Origin: Solen grandis
Lineage: Eukaryota > Mollusca > Bivalvia > Adapedonta > Solenidae
Length of the DNA: 64,000 bases
NCBI GenBank assembly: GCA_021229015.1
Contig: CM037780.1
Span: 66,508,055 to 66,572,054 of the forward strand
Direction: 5' to 3'
In this document: positions 11,540-23,313 of the stretch, one piece after another
Position numbering within the stretch: position 1 is the first letter of the stretch
Layout: every line of letters starts with the position of its first letter
The notes under the pieces: model-generated
What the model saw: the letters and a program-made list of their open reading frames with translations, nothing else
Told to the model about the DNA's origin: nothing
The model's database searches: none
Made by a program: the position numbers and the translations under genes

Positions 11540-12365
11540 GCAATACCAGTTTGCACATGAGACAACGGAAGTCAAAACCCATTTTAATGGACATATTGAT
11601 ATAACAAAGGCATTATATATTTCACATGATAGCGTTTCGACAATCTTACATGAGCGTGTAGGTATGCGCAAGATTACAGCCCGTTGGGTCCCCAAATCCC
11701 TTAGCGACGAGAAAATGGCAACTAGCGCATCAGTAAACATCACGTTGTTGAGCGGAATAGAGGCGAAGGGAGACCATTTTCTTTTGCATCGTGTAACTGT
11801 AAATGAAACTTGGGTCCATTACTATGAGTCAGGAAAAAAAAGCTTACAGTCGCCAGTGGATAGAGCCTTGGTCCCCAAGGCCAAAGAAGTTCAAGATGCT
11901 ACCCTCGGCTGGCAATGTGATGGTCACTGTATTTTGGAAACCATAGAAGATATTATGTTTGATGTTTTACCGAATAAGACTACAATGTCGTGCGTGTACT
12001 ATGCAAACTTACTTGATCAAATGAAAATCGAAATCCGTGACACACGACGAGTTAAATTCTCTAAAGCGATTTCTCTACCAAGACAACGCGAGAATCCACT
12101 GCAATGGATGCTGTTGAGCAAAACGGATATGAAATAATATCGCATCCCGTCTATTCGCCAGATTTAGCTCCTCGTAATTACTTTTTATTCCCGAATTTAA
12201 AAAAGGATAACCGTTGACGTCACTTCTGGTCTGACGAAGAAGGACTGATGGCATCGGAGCGCTTTTGGACTAACCGTATCATGCTAGAGGGTAATTACAT
12301 AGAAAAAGAAGAGCTCGATCTCGACCAGAAATAATGTAGGCTGGCTACTTATTGACTCGCCCTCG
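11540..12365 (+). mobile_element. mariner remnant, same family as the 34940-36101 copy
   Basis: From about 11600 on, this parallels the transposase of the copy at 34940-36101: shared segments include MRKITARWVPKSLS and TVNETWVHYYES. Several frame breaks are present. The third catalytic Asp is replaced: the motif reads SPDLAPRNYFLFP, where the other copy has API-Asp. The right terminal repeat is preserved (ending ACTCGCCCTCG at 12365, followed by TA). The left end is missing. This copy is inactive. Confidence 0.85.
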
Positions 12366-12367
12366 TA

Positions 12368-14767
12368 TTTATGATTATTCTACGAGATAGCTAGCAATGG
12401 TGATGAGTAACAAATTGAATAAAAAAATGATTCTATATTGATTAAAGGGTGACATCAACAAATGCTATCTTTGTTCATAAGACATGCACACATAATTACC
12501 AAAACCTTTCAGTTTGATAACCATGCTTCATGTATATTTCAATGCGTCTAATGCACAGTTGATTGACTGACAGTTGATTTCTGATAATTATCAGCTATCT
12601 GTGCAGGTTTTGCGCAGCAAGCTTGCAGATGCTATACGCAATATAAATATGTTAAATTTAAAACTTTTTGCATATACTTAAGTCATAATTGCTTTTAGCT
12701 TTAGTTTTGTGACCCCCGTCGGGCTTGATAACATGCGAAATTTCAGCCCCTATACAACAATGTTTCAGTGCATTTTGAAAGTGATGTATTGAAAAAGAAA
12801 TAAAGTCCGATCTATTTTCCGAATCCCTAATTCACCACGTTCACAAACTATGGGCAGACTTTGGTTTCAGGGCCCACTGTCATGATAAACGCGTCTTTAA
12901 AAAATCATGACTGGATTCAAAGAATTAAATCGATATGAATTAAAACTCTTTGAAAAATATTGAAGGTAATATATGGTTAGCTTAAAGTTCAACTTTTGGC
13001 AAAACCCGTATTTTTACAAAGCCATGGCTCTTTTATGAAATAGAATTTGCCCCAAAAATAATTTTGAGATTTATAACTCACCACAAGCTAAGCAGATTTA
13101 GATTTCTTATGTCCATAAAAATGAAGGCAGAGTTTGACTTTGGTCAGTTATGGTCCCTTTACAACTAAGAATTTGGCAAAACTACTTTGTTCTATGGTTA
13201 CGTTATGGCCCCTTTCCAGCGCAGGATTTGCTCAAAAATACATTGTTTGATCAAATAAGCTTCATATTCTATGTATCTTACTTTGTTTAACTTCAAAACA
13301 TAGCTCAAATATCGCCTAAATTCATTCTCCTTCATATCGAGCTCGTCATTGTACGCCATTTTGAAACACATTGACAAGAGAAGATCTTCCAGTTGAAGAG
13401 AAAAAGTACTCATACTGACCTACTTGCGTACTACATTTAAGGAAGTATGTGGTATTGGGCTAATGACATGTGCTTCTGTGTTAATAGGTATTACTGAATA
13501 AGTTATTTTCCTTATCAGACATATTAAAAAAGTTATTGTCCCATCATACCTCATTCTCTGTGGTTAACAATGCTTTCCAACGCAGGTGCGACAACGTTGT
13601 CTGCGGATTTCTTGGTTAAATTATTTTATAACCATTTTTGTCCAGCGCGCTATAGCAAATGTACAATGCATTGATTTATACATAGAAGTGAAGTGACCAA
13701 GAACCATAACTCTATCTGGTCCCATTTTTGGGACTGCAGGGTAAACTTCATGATTATATGAGGATATAATTATGTTAAAACCAAAATCGTAAAGATGAAT
13801 CCGTTTCCCTTTGACATGCAGATCATGATAAGGATTCAATAATACTGCCAATGCACTGGAAGAGTCGCGGCTGCTATCCTCTGATTAATAACTATTGTCA
13901 TACATACACTTCCACAATATTTGTAGATCATCTGTCTAATAAGGTTTGGTTTTCTTTTTTAAACGTTAACAGAATATTCAAGAAAGTCTGTTTTAGGTAT
14001 TTTAGCGTCCGTATCTCAAGAATGTGGTGTAAGAGTAACGGGTCTGGACCGTTAAAACACAAGGCGGCAAGGGGCTAGCATTAACTCGGTCACGCTGCTC
14101 AATGCTGAAGGCCTTTAATACGTCAGCAAATTTAACTCACTACTGAAGGCTTATTTTCTATATTTAGAATAACGCCTTATTTAAAAAAGCTTCTTTTTCT
14201 CTCTCTTCATTAAAAATATAGTCTTGGAATGTATTTCATATAACTCCGCAAATTTCAGTATATTTTCCTCATATTTTTGTTTATTTGTTGTTATTTCCAA
14301 GCTTAAGGTATCGGTTCTCATAATTCCAGTTATATACGACAGCGGATTCTGAATTTGGTACATTGATGTATCATTAACACAACAAATAAATATATTGTGA
14401 TATATTAACCATTATGTTGGTCATATTTTATGTTAACCTTCAACATCAGGAAATGCATCTTTATTATATAAGATTATTTGAAATGTAAATTGATTAATTA
14501 CATGATGCTACTGATGATATGACGTAGGGTTAGAGTTGATATTGTATTACCATCCAACATGGCTAAAACTTTCACATTGTTTTAGCATCATGCTGACGCC
14601 TTCAGTAGATAAGACCGTACAACTACACATATTGAACAATGTTTTATTGCGTGAAAGATTATAAAGTTGAAATCCAAAATCATATTTCATACATCCTCAT
14701 ACAGAAATGCACAGTTACCAAAGAAAACCAAAAGCATACATAATGAAGAGCAAATATACTATATACT
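12368..14767. other. no gene recognised
   Basis: AT-rich sequence. Open frames of 60-76 codons (for example at 13198-13413 and 13621-13851, minus strand) show no recognisable domain or codon signal, and I do not call them genes. Confidence 0.45.
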
Positions 14768-14905
14768 TATCCCTCTCGACGGTTCCTGGGTTGGACCAGT
14801 ACTTTGCGCCCAGGAAGGTCATGAATAAATCTTGCCGCCAACGGGGCTCGAACCCACAACCTTCGGATCCGTAATTGGATACGTTACTACTGGACCACGG
14901 CGCCC
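14768..14905 (-). mobile_element. SINE family A copy
   Basis: On the minus strand: CGCCGTGGTCCAGTAG (A-box region), then GTGGGTTCGAGCCCCGTTGG (B box), then a body with CAAAGTACTGGTCCAACCCA and CGAGAGGGATAAGTA. The body matches the copies at 37340 and 47244. Confidence 0.75.
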
Positions 14906-15611
14906 TCAAAATGTAGTAGTGCTGATATTATCAATCCATATTGCATATACAGAACGTTGCTGATTGATCAAAATAAATCATAACATATTAATTAATAGTG
15001 ATTTAAAACCTGAAAGTTAATTTATAGATGAGAATGAAATACATTTATTTTAATTTTTAAACTGAACCATTTCTTATTTGACTATGTGACTTTCTTTCCA
15101 GACCTTACATATAAAGCAAACTAAATTTCCAGGACCTTTTTATTATCTGCATTGAAAAAAAATGTGTTAATTTAAACTTGGTTTGTTGCAATAGAACGAT
15201 TTCATGTATTTGATTCTTATAACATCATACTGTGGTCATTCTAGTACAAAATGGATTCATCCTCTGTGAAGCCTGTAAATAACATTCAATATATATTTAC
15301 AAAAATGGTAACAGCAATTATGGCGTTTTCGCAATGCATGTTACTCTCTCAGCTATAAAGCTACATAAAGTAGATTTTTCCTTTGTCCAAACACTGTCCT
15401 CCAAAACATTAAGCTTGACAAAAAATGCATTTTTTTACATGCTTTGATGTAAAATGCTAGTATCCTTTCTTTTCTGAATCTACAAACGGCTGTATTTTGT
15501 GCCTTTGAAAATTCATGCCAAAATCGTTATGGCTGGAAAACTCTCTTGATGTTAAGCTCTAAGAAGTTTTACTAGTTTCGGATATACGACTGCCTGAAAA
15601 AATCACTCGGC
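14906..15611. other. no gene recognised; region downstream of the FREP-like gene
   Basis: AT-rich; probably includes the 3' untranslated region of the minus-strand FREP-like gene. No repeat or RNA gene recognised. Confidence 0.4.
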
Positions 15612-18209
15612 TTATTTCCTCCTAACCATCATTACTGTTTGTTTTATCGAATACATATTCCCCCATCCATGATACCAAACAACGCCCTGGCCATAAAAAG
15701 GGTTCGGACCGTTCAGATAGAGACCGTTTAAGTTACTATTGTGACACGCTGAATACCAATACGCACCCTTAAACAACACCGCACAATTCTGACCATTGCC
15801 TTTAGTATCATTGTCCTGATCGTATGTTGTAAACATCATGTTGCTGCAATATCTCATCGAATCCCCGACATCTCCACTATACCCTGAATACCTTAGACGA
15901 TACTTTGTGCTTCCACTTTCTACCGTAACCCGGGAGTACCTAGCATATCCAGTTAAGGGTAACTTTCCGAATGATTCCAGGTAGATGTACATTTCCGAAG
16001 TCTGCTTCGTCAGTCGGTGAATGGTGTCCAGACCCAACCAATACTCGCCAGATTTGTTACCAAATCCATTGACGTAATCGTCCCAGCCACGGTAGAAGTT
16101 TTCCGATCCATCATGGCGCCGCTGGAAGACAGTCCATCCCCCGCGGGTCATGTCACACCAAGCGGTCACTGGGTCACTATCTACGGGCTTGATTAGGTAC
16201 ACGCCATCTTGAGTGAAGCCTTCCTCATAGAAAGCTAGACAGTCCTCCTTGATTTCCTGAAGAAAACGGTTCGCAACGAAGTTATAAGCTGACAGAAATC
16301 CTTATTAATAATGAAGTTAACATGATTTATACAATTCATATTTATATTAAGCAGTTTATTTAACTGAATACCAGCAGTTATAAAGTAACCATTTATTGTA
16401 CAGTAGGTCTCTGAGAGTGTTGACAAGCAAGGAAACCACGACAAAACAATAGTAACACACATATATGAAAGACTCATTAGTTTGTTTACACTGCATGCAT
16501 ACATATGTAAAAAGTGAAAGGATTTTAGACTTTTATATCATAGTGTTCCAGCCTGATTGGTGCTGAAAATGATTGCTTATGCTTTTATGATTTGATTTAG
16601 TTTTGTTATTTGTTATGTCTACAAGGTGGTAATTATTAAATATGTGTTTTCTTTGTCTACAAGATGGAAATTATTAAATATGTGTGTTTTCTTAAAACAC
16701 ATCCCTTTAATTTAATCTTAACCAAGTGGAAAGATATAAATCTTTCACATGTATACACTCCCTAACTATCTTACGACGATTTCTTTGCGCTATCTAGTGA
16801 GTTGCAAGGTTTGAAATGGAAAACCTGATGACCAGGTAGAAATTGGAGAAATAATATAATTAATCTGGAGTGACTATTGCATGCAGTAGTGCAACTTGTT
16901 GGATTAAGCCTTTAAAGATATTAATATTTATCTGCGTTGAAGTAAAATGTATGCTTCTGGGGGAGTAATCTAAATGCTGTCATGCTATAATTTTATCTCA
17001 CTGCTTGTGATTCAGAATCAAACCAAGGATATAATTTGATCTGTATATAGGATCTGACATAAATTGTCATTTCAGATCAAATGTACTAAACTTTTTCATG
17101 AAAATGCTATTTAATTCGCCTCTGACAGATTTTTTTTTATCAGCTGACCTTTACTAAGTACACTGCAATTTATAACAACAAAAAATCATAAACATGATCA
17201 ACGGATTGTGAATGAATCAGATTATTTGTAGCTTACACCATAAAAAAAGGTTCAAGCAATAACTGAAATTAATGTAAAAACAATAATGTTTGTATTTCTC
17301 ATAAATTATCAACACAACAGTAATTAATACATATTTTCAGTCAAAGTTAGTTGCATCAAATGCATTTTAAATCCAGCTGTTTGAGTTCAGCACATTATAC
17401 ATATAGATGACACACGCTAAGTTATAAAAAGTTTCAACGTCTTGAAGGCACATTAAATTTCATAATGTTACAATTTTCATGAAAAAGAAACTATTAAACA
17501 ACATTGACATATTGTAGACAAACACAAATGATGCAAATATCTGTTCTAAAATAACAATAACACGTATTGAAAATGTTGATCAAGTTATGAAATTTAGTAT
17601 TTGTATTTTGGACGGATGTCATAATACTCCCATTGTTTACATTTTGCTTTGGTGAGTATTCCAGATACGGTCTGTACATGTAATTGGAAATAATTTGAAT
17701 TTGAAAATCCATTGCAGAATCACAATTTGTTAATCTGCTACGATATCAATTTAAGCACTAGTGATTCATTAACGGAAGGTCTTTGGAAAACGTCACAAAA
17801 CGGACGAAAAAATGCGAATAAATGATTTTTAGTAAATATTCTTTCTTATTTATGCAGTGTAGTAATGCTGTCGTCAACGAGTATGCAAATATTGCGCCTC
17901 TTAACAAATCTGTAGCTCACATTTCGCTTTTTTTGTCTATATACTCTCCATTTGGAAGTATAATGGGCATTTAAATATAGGGAAATACCTGATGAATACA
18001 CGGGACCGGAAACAGCTGTTTAAGCATATTTTCATGTGATAAATTCCAATTTATCGATAATACTAAAAAAATGTCTTAGATTTGAGCTAGTGATATATTG
18101 TTTGACATAAAATATAAATATCAAGCAATTTTGGAGGATATTGTTGACAGGATTCTATAAGAGAAAAAAAACAACAAAAAACCATAAACAAACAAACGTC
18201 AACATCAAG

Positions 18210-18244
<35 letters not shown>

Positions 18245-18732
18245 AAAAAAAAATGTATAGAAAACTCACGAGATTTATCTTTAGTATGTTGCCGACTCTT
18301 GATGTACATTTCCTCATTGTTCGACGATAAAACGTTTAGATCTATCAACTACATTAAATTGGTTGTAACTTTAAGGAAGCGATATTTAAAATTCAGAGAA
18401 AAAAAAGCTTGTCAATTACACGACCAAAGTTATCTCATTACCTTGACACCGAAGTAGACCTCAGAAGGAGGCTCGGTTCCCGGGTCCTCCCCGTAGTCCC
18501 GGCTACAGTGGCAACCATTGTCACTGGCCTGAAAGAAGTAGGACACTACGCCAGACCGGGAACGTTCCTTTTCACACACGTAGGCACATTCAATGTCGTT
18601 CCGGGCAGACAGAGTCAGAGACACAGTGGATAAATTAGGGGATCGGCGAACCAGGTATTGCACCCAGGACTCCCGTCCCTCCACCACTATGTACTGTAAC
18701 ACCAACAGTAGGTTACTGATTCTGAGGAACAT
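15612..18732 (-). CDS. secreted fibrinogen-related protein (FREP-like), two exons
   Basis: Exon 1 is 18732-18442 and exon 2 is 16256-15612. Splice sites are consistent (AAG|GTAATG donor; TTCTTCAG|GAA acceptor; phase 0) and give 311 residues. The start at 18732 opens a signal peptide (FLRISNLLLVLQYIVV); an ATG at 18783 is an alternative. Residues about 40-75 (DIECAYVCEKERSRSGVVSY) resemble a PAN/apple-type cysteine module, weakly. Exon 2 is a near-complete fibrinogen C-terminal domain: [31 protein letters not shown], a Ca-binding-like DQDND, NGQNCA...YSACHNSNLNG and a WYHGWGN...MMVRRK end. Proteins of this type are secreted lectin-like recognition factors that bind microbial or glycan ligands. 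The ligand cannot be read from sequence. A broken duplicate lies at 1-964. Confidence 0.85.
16257..18441 (-). other. intron of the FREP-like gene
   Basis: About 2.2 kb, AT-rich, with no recognised gene. It contains a 32-bp poly-C tract at about 18211-18242. Confidence 0.75.
18211..18242. repeat. poly-C homopolymer (about 32 bp)
   Basis: Uninterrupted C run followed by TC and an A run. Comparable tracts occur at 37748-37777, 39810-39829, 41590-41609, 47311-47322 and, as G, 48490-48503 and 58548-58559. Confidence 0.9.
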
Positions 18733-18998
18733 GCTACCATGTATACAGCATAGGAACGACTGCGAAGAACCGCTGAACCGCACAGCTGATATATCTACCG
18801 TAAAAAATAGTCAGATCTGCCATTTAACAAATGACAGCAAGATAACGTTCAGAAACTTAATTATTTATGAACGTGGTTTAAAGTCCCTCGAACTCTTAAA
18901 TGATTTCCGCTAATTAAAGAGAATTCATAAATAGACTAAAATTAATGTCACCTGCCTTGAAACAGGGTTGTGGGTTTAAATCGAAGGAGTTTTTTTTT

Positions 18999-20242
18999 AG
19001 CTCACCTGAGCACTTTGTGCTCAAGTGAGCTTTTGTGATCGCCCTTCGTCCGTCGTCGTGCGTCGTGCGTCGTCCGTCGTCCGTCGTGCGTCGTCAACAA
19101 TTTTCTTTAAACGTCATCTCCTCTGAAACCGCTGGACAGAATTTAATGTTACTTGGCAAGAATGTTCCTTGGGTGAGGCTCTACAAAAGTAGCTAAAATA
19201 AAGTTGATCCATGAAGAACTCTGGTTACCATGGCAACGGAAAGAAAAATAATTTGAAAACTTTAAAAATCATCTCCTCGAAAACTGCTGGCCAGATTTCA
19301 AAATAATTTGGTACAGATGTTCCTTGGGCCTTGGGTGACCATCTACCAAAGTTGCTAAAATTATTTGGATCCGCCTAAAAACATGGCCGCCACGGGCGGG
19401 GCTAATTTGCCTTATATGTGTATAGTGAAATCTTTAAACGACATCTCCTCTGAAACAGCTGCACAGAATATGATCAAATTTTACAGGAATGATCCTAGGT
19501 GACCATCTACCAAAGTTGCTAAAATTATTTGGATCTGCAAAAAAATATGACCACCAGGGGCGGGGCTAATTTGCCTTATATGTATATAGTGAAATCTTTA
19601 AACGACATCTCATCTGAAACAGCTGCACAGAATTTGATCAAATTTTTCAGGGATGATCCTTGGCTGACTATTTACCAAAGATTCTAAAATTATTTGGATC
19701 TGCCTTAAAGCATGGCCGCCAGGGGTGGGGCTAATTTGCCTTATACGTATATTGTGAGATCTTTAAACGACATCTCCTATGAAACAGCTATAAAAAAATT
19801 TGATCAAATTTTGCAGGAATGATCATGTGGCAAAACTTAACTTACTAAAGTAATTTAAACTAAAGTTTGTTATTTAAACTTGATACATAAGGAACTCTGT
19901 TTTTCCTGGCCATGTTTAGTACAGGTTAATATGTAACCCTGTATTCAGGTGAGCGATCTAGGGCCTTCTTAACCAATCATCTCTAAAATTTGTGACAATG
20001 TAAAGTGTCATAAAATTTTGAATTTTGGCTGATATTTGCCCGTTAGGACAGGAGTTATGCCCCTTTTAAATGATAAAAATGGCTTATTTGGCTTTGTTAG
20101 CACTCGAAGAAATTTCTGAAAACCTCAAATTTCACTGTTTACGCCTCAGCATCTCTATTTCTAAAGCAGTATGTTTAGCATGTTTAGCATTGAAGGCTAT
20201 TTATCTCAGGTGAGCGATTTAGGGCCATCATGGCCCTCTTGT
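18999..20242 (+). repeat. AGCTCACC repeat element, copy 1 (internally tandem)
   Basis: Begins with a near-palindrome (AGCTCACCTGAGCAC...GTGCTCAAGTGAGCT, 18999-19031), followed by a CG-rich CGTCGTGCGTCGTCCG run. It then has about five diverged units of roughly 130-160 bp, each carrying TTTAAACGACATCTCCT, GATCAAATTTT, ACCAAAGTTGCTAAAATTAT and GGCGGGGCTAATTTGCC. It ends with GGTGAGCGATTTAGGGCCATCATGGCCCTCTTG. A second right-end-like motif at 19945-19965 suggests a nested structure. Copies lie at 54294-55503 and 60791-61827. No coding sequence recognised. Confidence 0.8.
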
Positions 20243-20877
20243 TTTTTTCTTTCTACATGTATTTTCTTTAGGACTATTGTTCCTATAATGGTGTATAGTT
20301 CCGGCCCAGTAAATAAATANNNNNNNNNNNNNNNNNNNNNNNNNNNNNNNNNNNNNNNNNNNNNNNNNNNNNNNNNNNNNNNNNNNNNNNNNNNNNNNNN
20401 NNNNNNNNNNNNNNNNNNNTGTAAATCTAAAGACAATACGCATTTAATGACATTTATTCTTAATGTCTACAGGTTACTCTATGTATATACCCTTGTGCTG
20501 CCACAAGCTGACTGCCTACACTGTTACTGTAGAGACACTTTATACCGTGCTGAAAATGTATACTGATCACACCAGCACACACCAAGTATCCCTCAGATCA
20601 GATTAAGAAAGAAAGAAAGAAAGAAAGAAAGGGGTTTTATTTTTATAATTTGCAAAGGTTTTAAAGTAGTTAAGCTTCTTGCATTAAGGTAAAGGACGTT
20701 TGATTTTTTTACTGATTATAACTCTCAGAGTTTTTAATTTTTACATATTTAGTATTTATTCAACAATAAATGCTGCAAGTTTTGAAGCGACACCCATGAC
20801 TTATCAGGATGCATTATTTTTATAAACATTGTTTAAAAAGAAAAATAAAACATAGAAATTAATTTCTTTTTCTCAAT
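20243..20877. other. flank of the Polinton, with assembly gap 20320-20419
   Basis: One hundred N bases at 20320-20419 mark a scaffold gap. A (GAAA)n microsatellite lies at about 20606-20631. No gene recognised. Open frames crossing the gap are artefacts. Confidence 0.9.
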
Positions 20878-20883
20878 CCCGTT
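20878..20883. repeat. target-site duplication, left copy (CCCGTT)
   Basis: CCCGTT directly precedes the left end of the element. The identical six bases follow the right end at 34268-34273. Six-base duplications are the rule for Polinton integration. Confidence 0.9.
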
Positions 20884-21788
20884 AGTAGCTTTGCGTACAA
20901 ACAAACGGGCGTTATTTTGTTGACCTAGTTTCTATTTTTAGTAACAGGCGGTCATCTTTGTTACTATTTATAGTAACTCATTTGCATATAAGCATTTTAG
21001 GGTATGACGTGTAGTGGCCATGTTGTAGGCGGCCATTTTATTATGTTTTTAATTGCGCATGCGTAGCGGCCATTTTTGATTATAGTATGACATCATGGGC
21101 TATATTTAGAATCACATCATGATCTATAGTTAGAATGACCTTATCGGTAGAATGACCTCATGTTTGTCTCAATGATGTACAGAGCTGACTTGTACATTCA
21201 ACCTAGGGCTTGATCACGGGCATTGAGAGTCAGGTCCTTAGCCCTAGGCGGAGACTCATGGTGTACAATGGACAATCAAACACCGTATGAGAGAAAAATG
21301 GCAGCAATAAATAGAAAATAATTTAAGAATAAATGTATAAATATGTAATATAGAAAATAAGAAAAACTCAATTAATACATAAGTCAAAATAAAATGATAC
21401 ATTATTTTCAAAGAGAAACACGATGTGAACAGTTCCCTATCTCCCAAGAGAATGAATACATTTCCGGTAACTACTATAATGTGTTTTCCATTTTTTGTCA
21501 AAGTGTTTCCGGCCTCTATTTTTAGTCAGGCTGAAATGTATCTGTGTCATGGGAATCCTGCTGTGAAAGTTGTTAACTTTTCCCCAACACCGGATCTCCG
21601 GTAAGAACATGAAGTGGCATCCAGCTGTGAAAGTCATTAAATAAATGGATCTGAAGAATCATTGTCTGAACATGTACTCTGTGATCATGGAAACCGTGCT
21701 GTGAAAGTTATTAACTTTTCCCCAACACCGGATCTCCGGTATGAACATGAAGTGGCATCCAGCTGTGAAAGTCATTAAATAAATGGAT
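20884..21788 (+). repeat. left inverted terminal repeat of the Polinton
   Basis: Matches 33287-34267 in reverse complement with scattered differences; the inner boundary is approximate. From the outside it holds: a short palindrome GTTACTATTTATAGTAAC (about 20963-20980), several GGCCAT(T/C)TT motifs, GCGCATGCG (about 21055), and near the inner end two tandem units of about 139 bp (from 21559 and 21698). Each unit contains ACCGGATCTCCGGT and two GCTGTGAAAGT motifs. Confidence 0.9.
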
Positions 21789-22011
21789 CTGAAGAATCAT
21801 GTCTGAACATGTACACTGTGATCATGGGAACCTCAGAGCGATAAGCTATCGTTAACGCTGAGGTCTTTTGATTGGCGGTTCATGCATGACTGATTTAGAT
21901 TTTCTGATTGGTTAGTTGTACATATATATTCAATGTAAATTCGAGATCATAGGAAGAAAACTCTCGTGGCATTTCAAAGAGTGATTTAAATATTGTTGAT
22001 AGTGAATAACT

Positions 22012-22356
22012 ATGGATGTTTTATCAGAAAATCTCTGTATTTTAATTTATAGAAATATTGTGGAAGAACCATACATATCTTTGAAATATATTCTCGACTA
22101 TGAATTGTATAAAGTGGCTTTATTTGACGCATGTAGAAAGATAGTCTTGAAAACCAAAATGTCTATTAAGCAGTGGTTAAACAAAGAAGAAACATTTCTA
22201 ACATTCAAAAAGTCATTAACAGAGTTATCATACAAGTACAACGAACGTATTAACATCAAAATCCTTACGATGACAGAGTGGAATACTTACGTTCAAGATA
22301 ATGTAAAAGTTGAGAATTGGATATATGATTGGAGAAATGTTGGCGGTATCTTTTGA
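22012..22356 (+). CDS. unknown protein of the Polinton left arm
   Basis: ATG 22012 opens 114 residues. I do not recognise the protein. It is Lys/Glu-rich and looks soluble and mostly helical (for example MSIKQWLNKEETFLTFKKSL), with an aromatic C-terminus (ENWIYDWRNVGGIF). There is no signal peptide or membrane segment. It is the outermost plus-strand gene, directly inside the terminal repeat. A TATATATT lies about 90 nt upstream, and an inverted CCAATCAGA box about 110 nt upstream. The frame is intact, unlike most of this element. The position and compact intact frame support a real gene; function unknown. Confidence 0.6.
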   Translation: MDVLSENLCILIYRNIVEEPYISLKYILDYELYKVALFDACRKIVLKTKMSIKQWLNKEETFLTFKKSLTELSYKYNERINIKILTMTEWNTYVQDNVKVENWIYDWRNVGGIF

Positions 22357-22641
22357 CATAGGGCCCGAAGATCCCACATTGAACATCATTTTCAGTTGGC
22401 GATATTGGGATAGTAGCTCTATGTAGACCTATGAATGCAGGTTTTAACGACATTCTAAAAATAGATAGCAAATCAAATGATAGTGACTTCATACTTCATA
22501 CTCATCATTTTCAATTCATCTTTACTTAATGATATATTCTCTTATTCGACAGTGATGCTGAGATTTCATCATCAAACAAGTTTGGACACGTTTGGAGTAT
22601 GCTGACGTTTGTTACTAAACTTAGCATCCAGTAAAAGCAGT

Positions 22642-22700
22642 CAGCCAATCAGATTTAGGTATTCTTGACCAATCAGAATAGACTTGAACATATAAAAGAC
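22642..22700 (+). promoter_or_regulatory. CCAAT/TATA promoter of the tandem PC4 gene
   Basis: CAGCCAATCAGA at 22642-22653, a second CCAATCAG at 22669-22676, and TATAAAAG at 22691-22698, 60 nt before the ATG at 22751. The core CCAATCAGAATAGACTTGAA recurs with one change before the next cluster at 23615. Confidence 0.75.
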
Positions 22701-22750
22701 AGTGTAACGAAGGCTGTTTTTCATATTTTGTAGGCAATCGACAAACAACC

Positions 22751-23223
22751 ATGGCAAACAACTATAGATGCAAACTTGCTCTAGGAAATGATCGTTACGT
22801 TCAAGTGTGCGGATGGAGAGGGGAGCTCAGGGTTGACTTGAGAGAATGGATGAATGGAAAACCAACGAAAAAAGGTATCAGTTTAACACTAATGAGGTGG
22901 AAAAACTTGGTAGATGCATCAGAGTTTGCGGACCAGCGACTTAAAGACAAGCAGGCTTATGATACCCATCTTGGAGGAAACTTTTTTTTTATACAGTGAG
23001 TGAGGGAAGTGTTTGCGTCGACATAAGACAGTATTGGAAACCCGAAGAGGACGTGTTTAAGACCAGATGAATACTAACGCTTGAAAGAACACATACTGGA
23101 AGTGGGACGGGTGTGTCCTGAACTGGACACAGTCATTCCGTGTTATTTAGAAGCAGATCATATGAATATTTTAGGTTCATTACAGTGTTCAGAGTGTCAC
23201 CCAAATGATTTTTACAACTGGTA
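22751..23223 (+). pseudogene. tandem PC4 (p15 coactivator-like) ssDNA-binding protein, broken
   Basis: Residues about 5-65 from ATG 22751 form a PC4 domain: strands around YVQVCGWRGELRVDLREWMN, then GKPTKKGISLTLMRWKNL. PC4 is a single-stranded-DNA-binding fold used in transcription activation and in protecting ssDNA. The frame is lost at a run of eight T (about 22983-22990). In the shifted frame a second PC4-like copy continues (VCVDIRQYWKPEED), is hit by a TGA near 23067, and a further shift leads to a tail ending CSECHPNDFYNW with a TAA at 23221-23223. The original product was therefore probably a double-PC4 protein with a CxxC tail, of about 155 residues. The T8 shift could be a sequencing error; the TGA less so. 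Confidence 0.8.
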
Positions 23224-23277
23224 AAAATGACGTAAAATCTATAAATAGAATGCACTAAAAATAGAAACAAGACACAC

Positions 23278-23285
23278 TATAAAAG
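23278..23285 (+). promoter_or_regulatory. TATA box of the BIR gene
   Basis: TATAAAAG, 36 nt upstream of the ATG at 23314. No CCAATCAG box lies close by. Confidence 0.65.
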
Positions 23286-23313
23286 AGTAGAACATCGTCA
23301 TTTCCTTCACACT

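Noticed and set aside
20171..20566. Open frames across the N gap
   Set aside because: They exist only because runs of N contain no stop codons.
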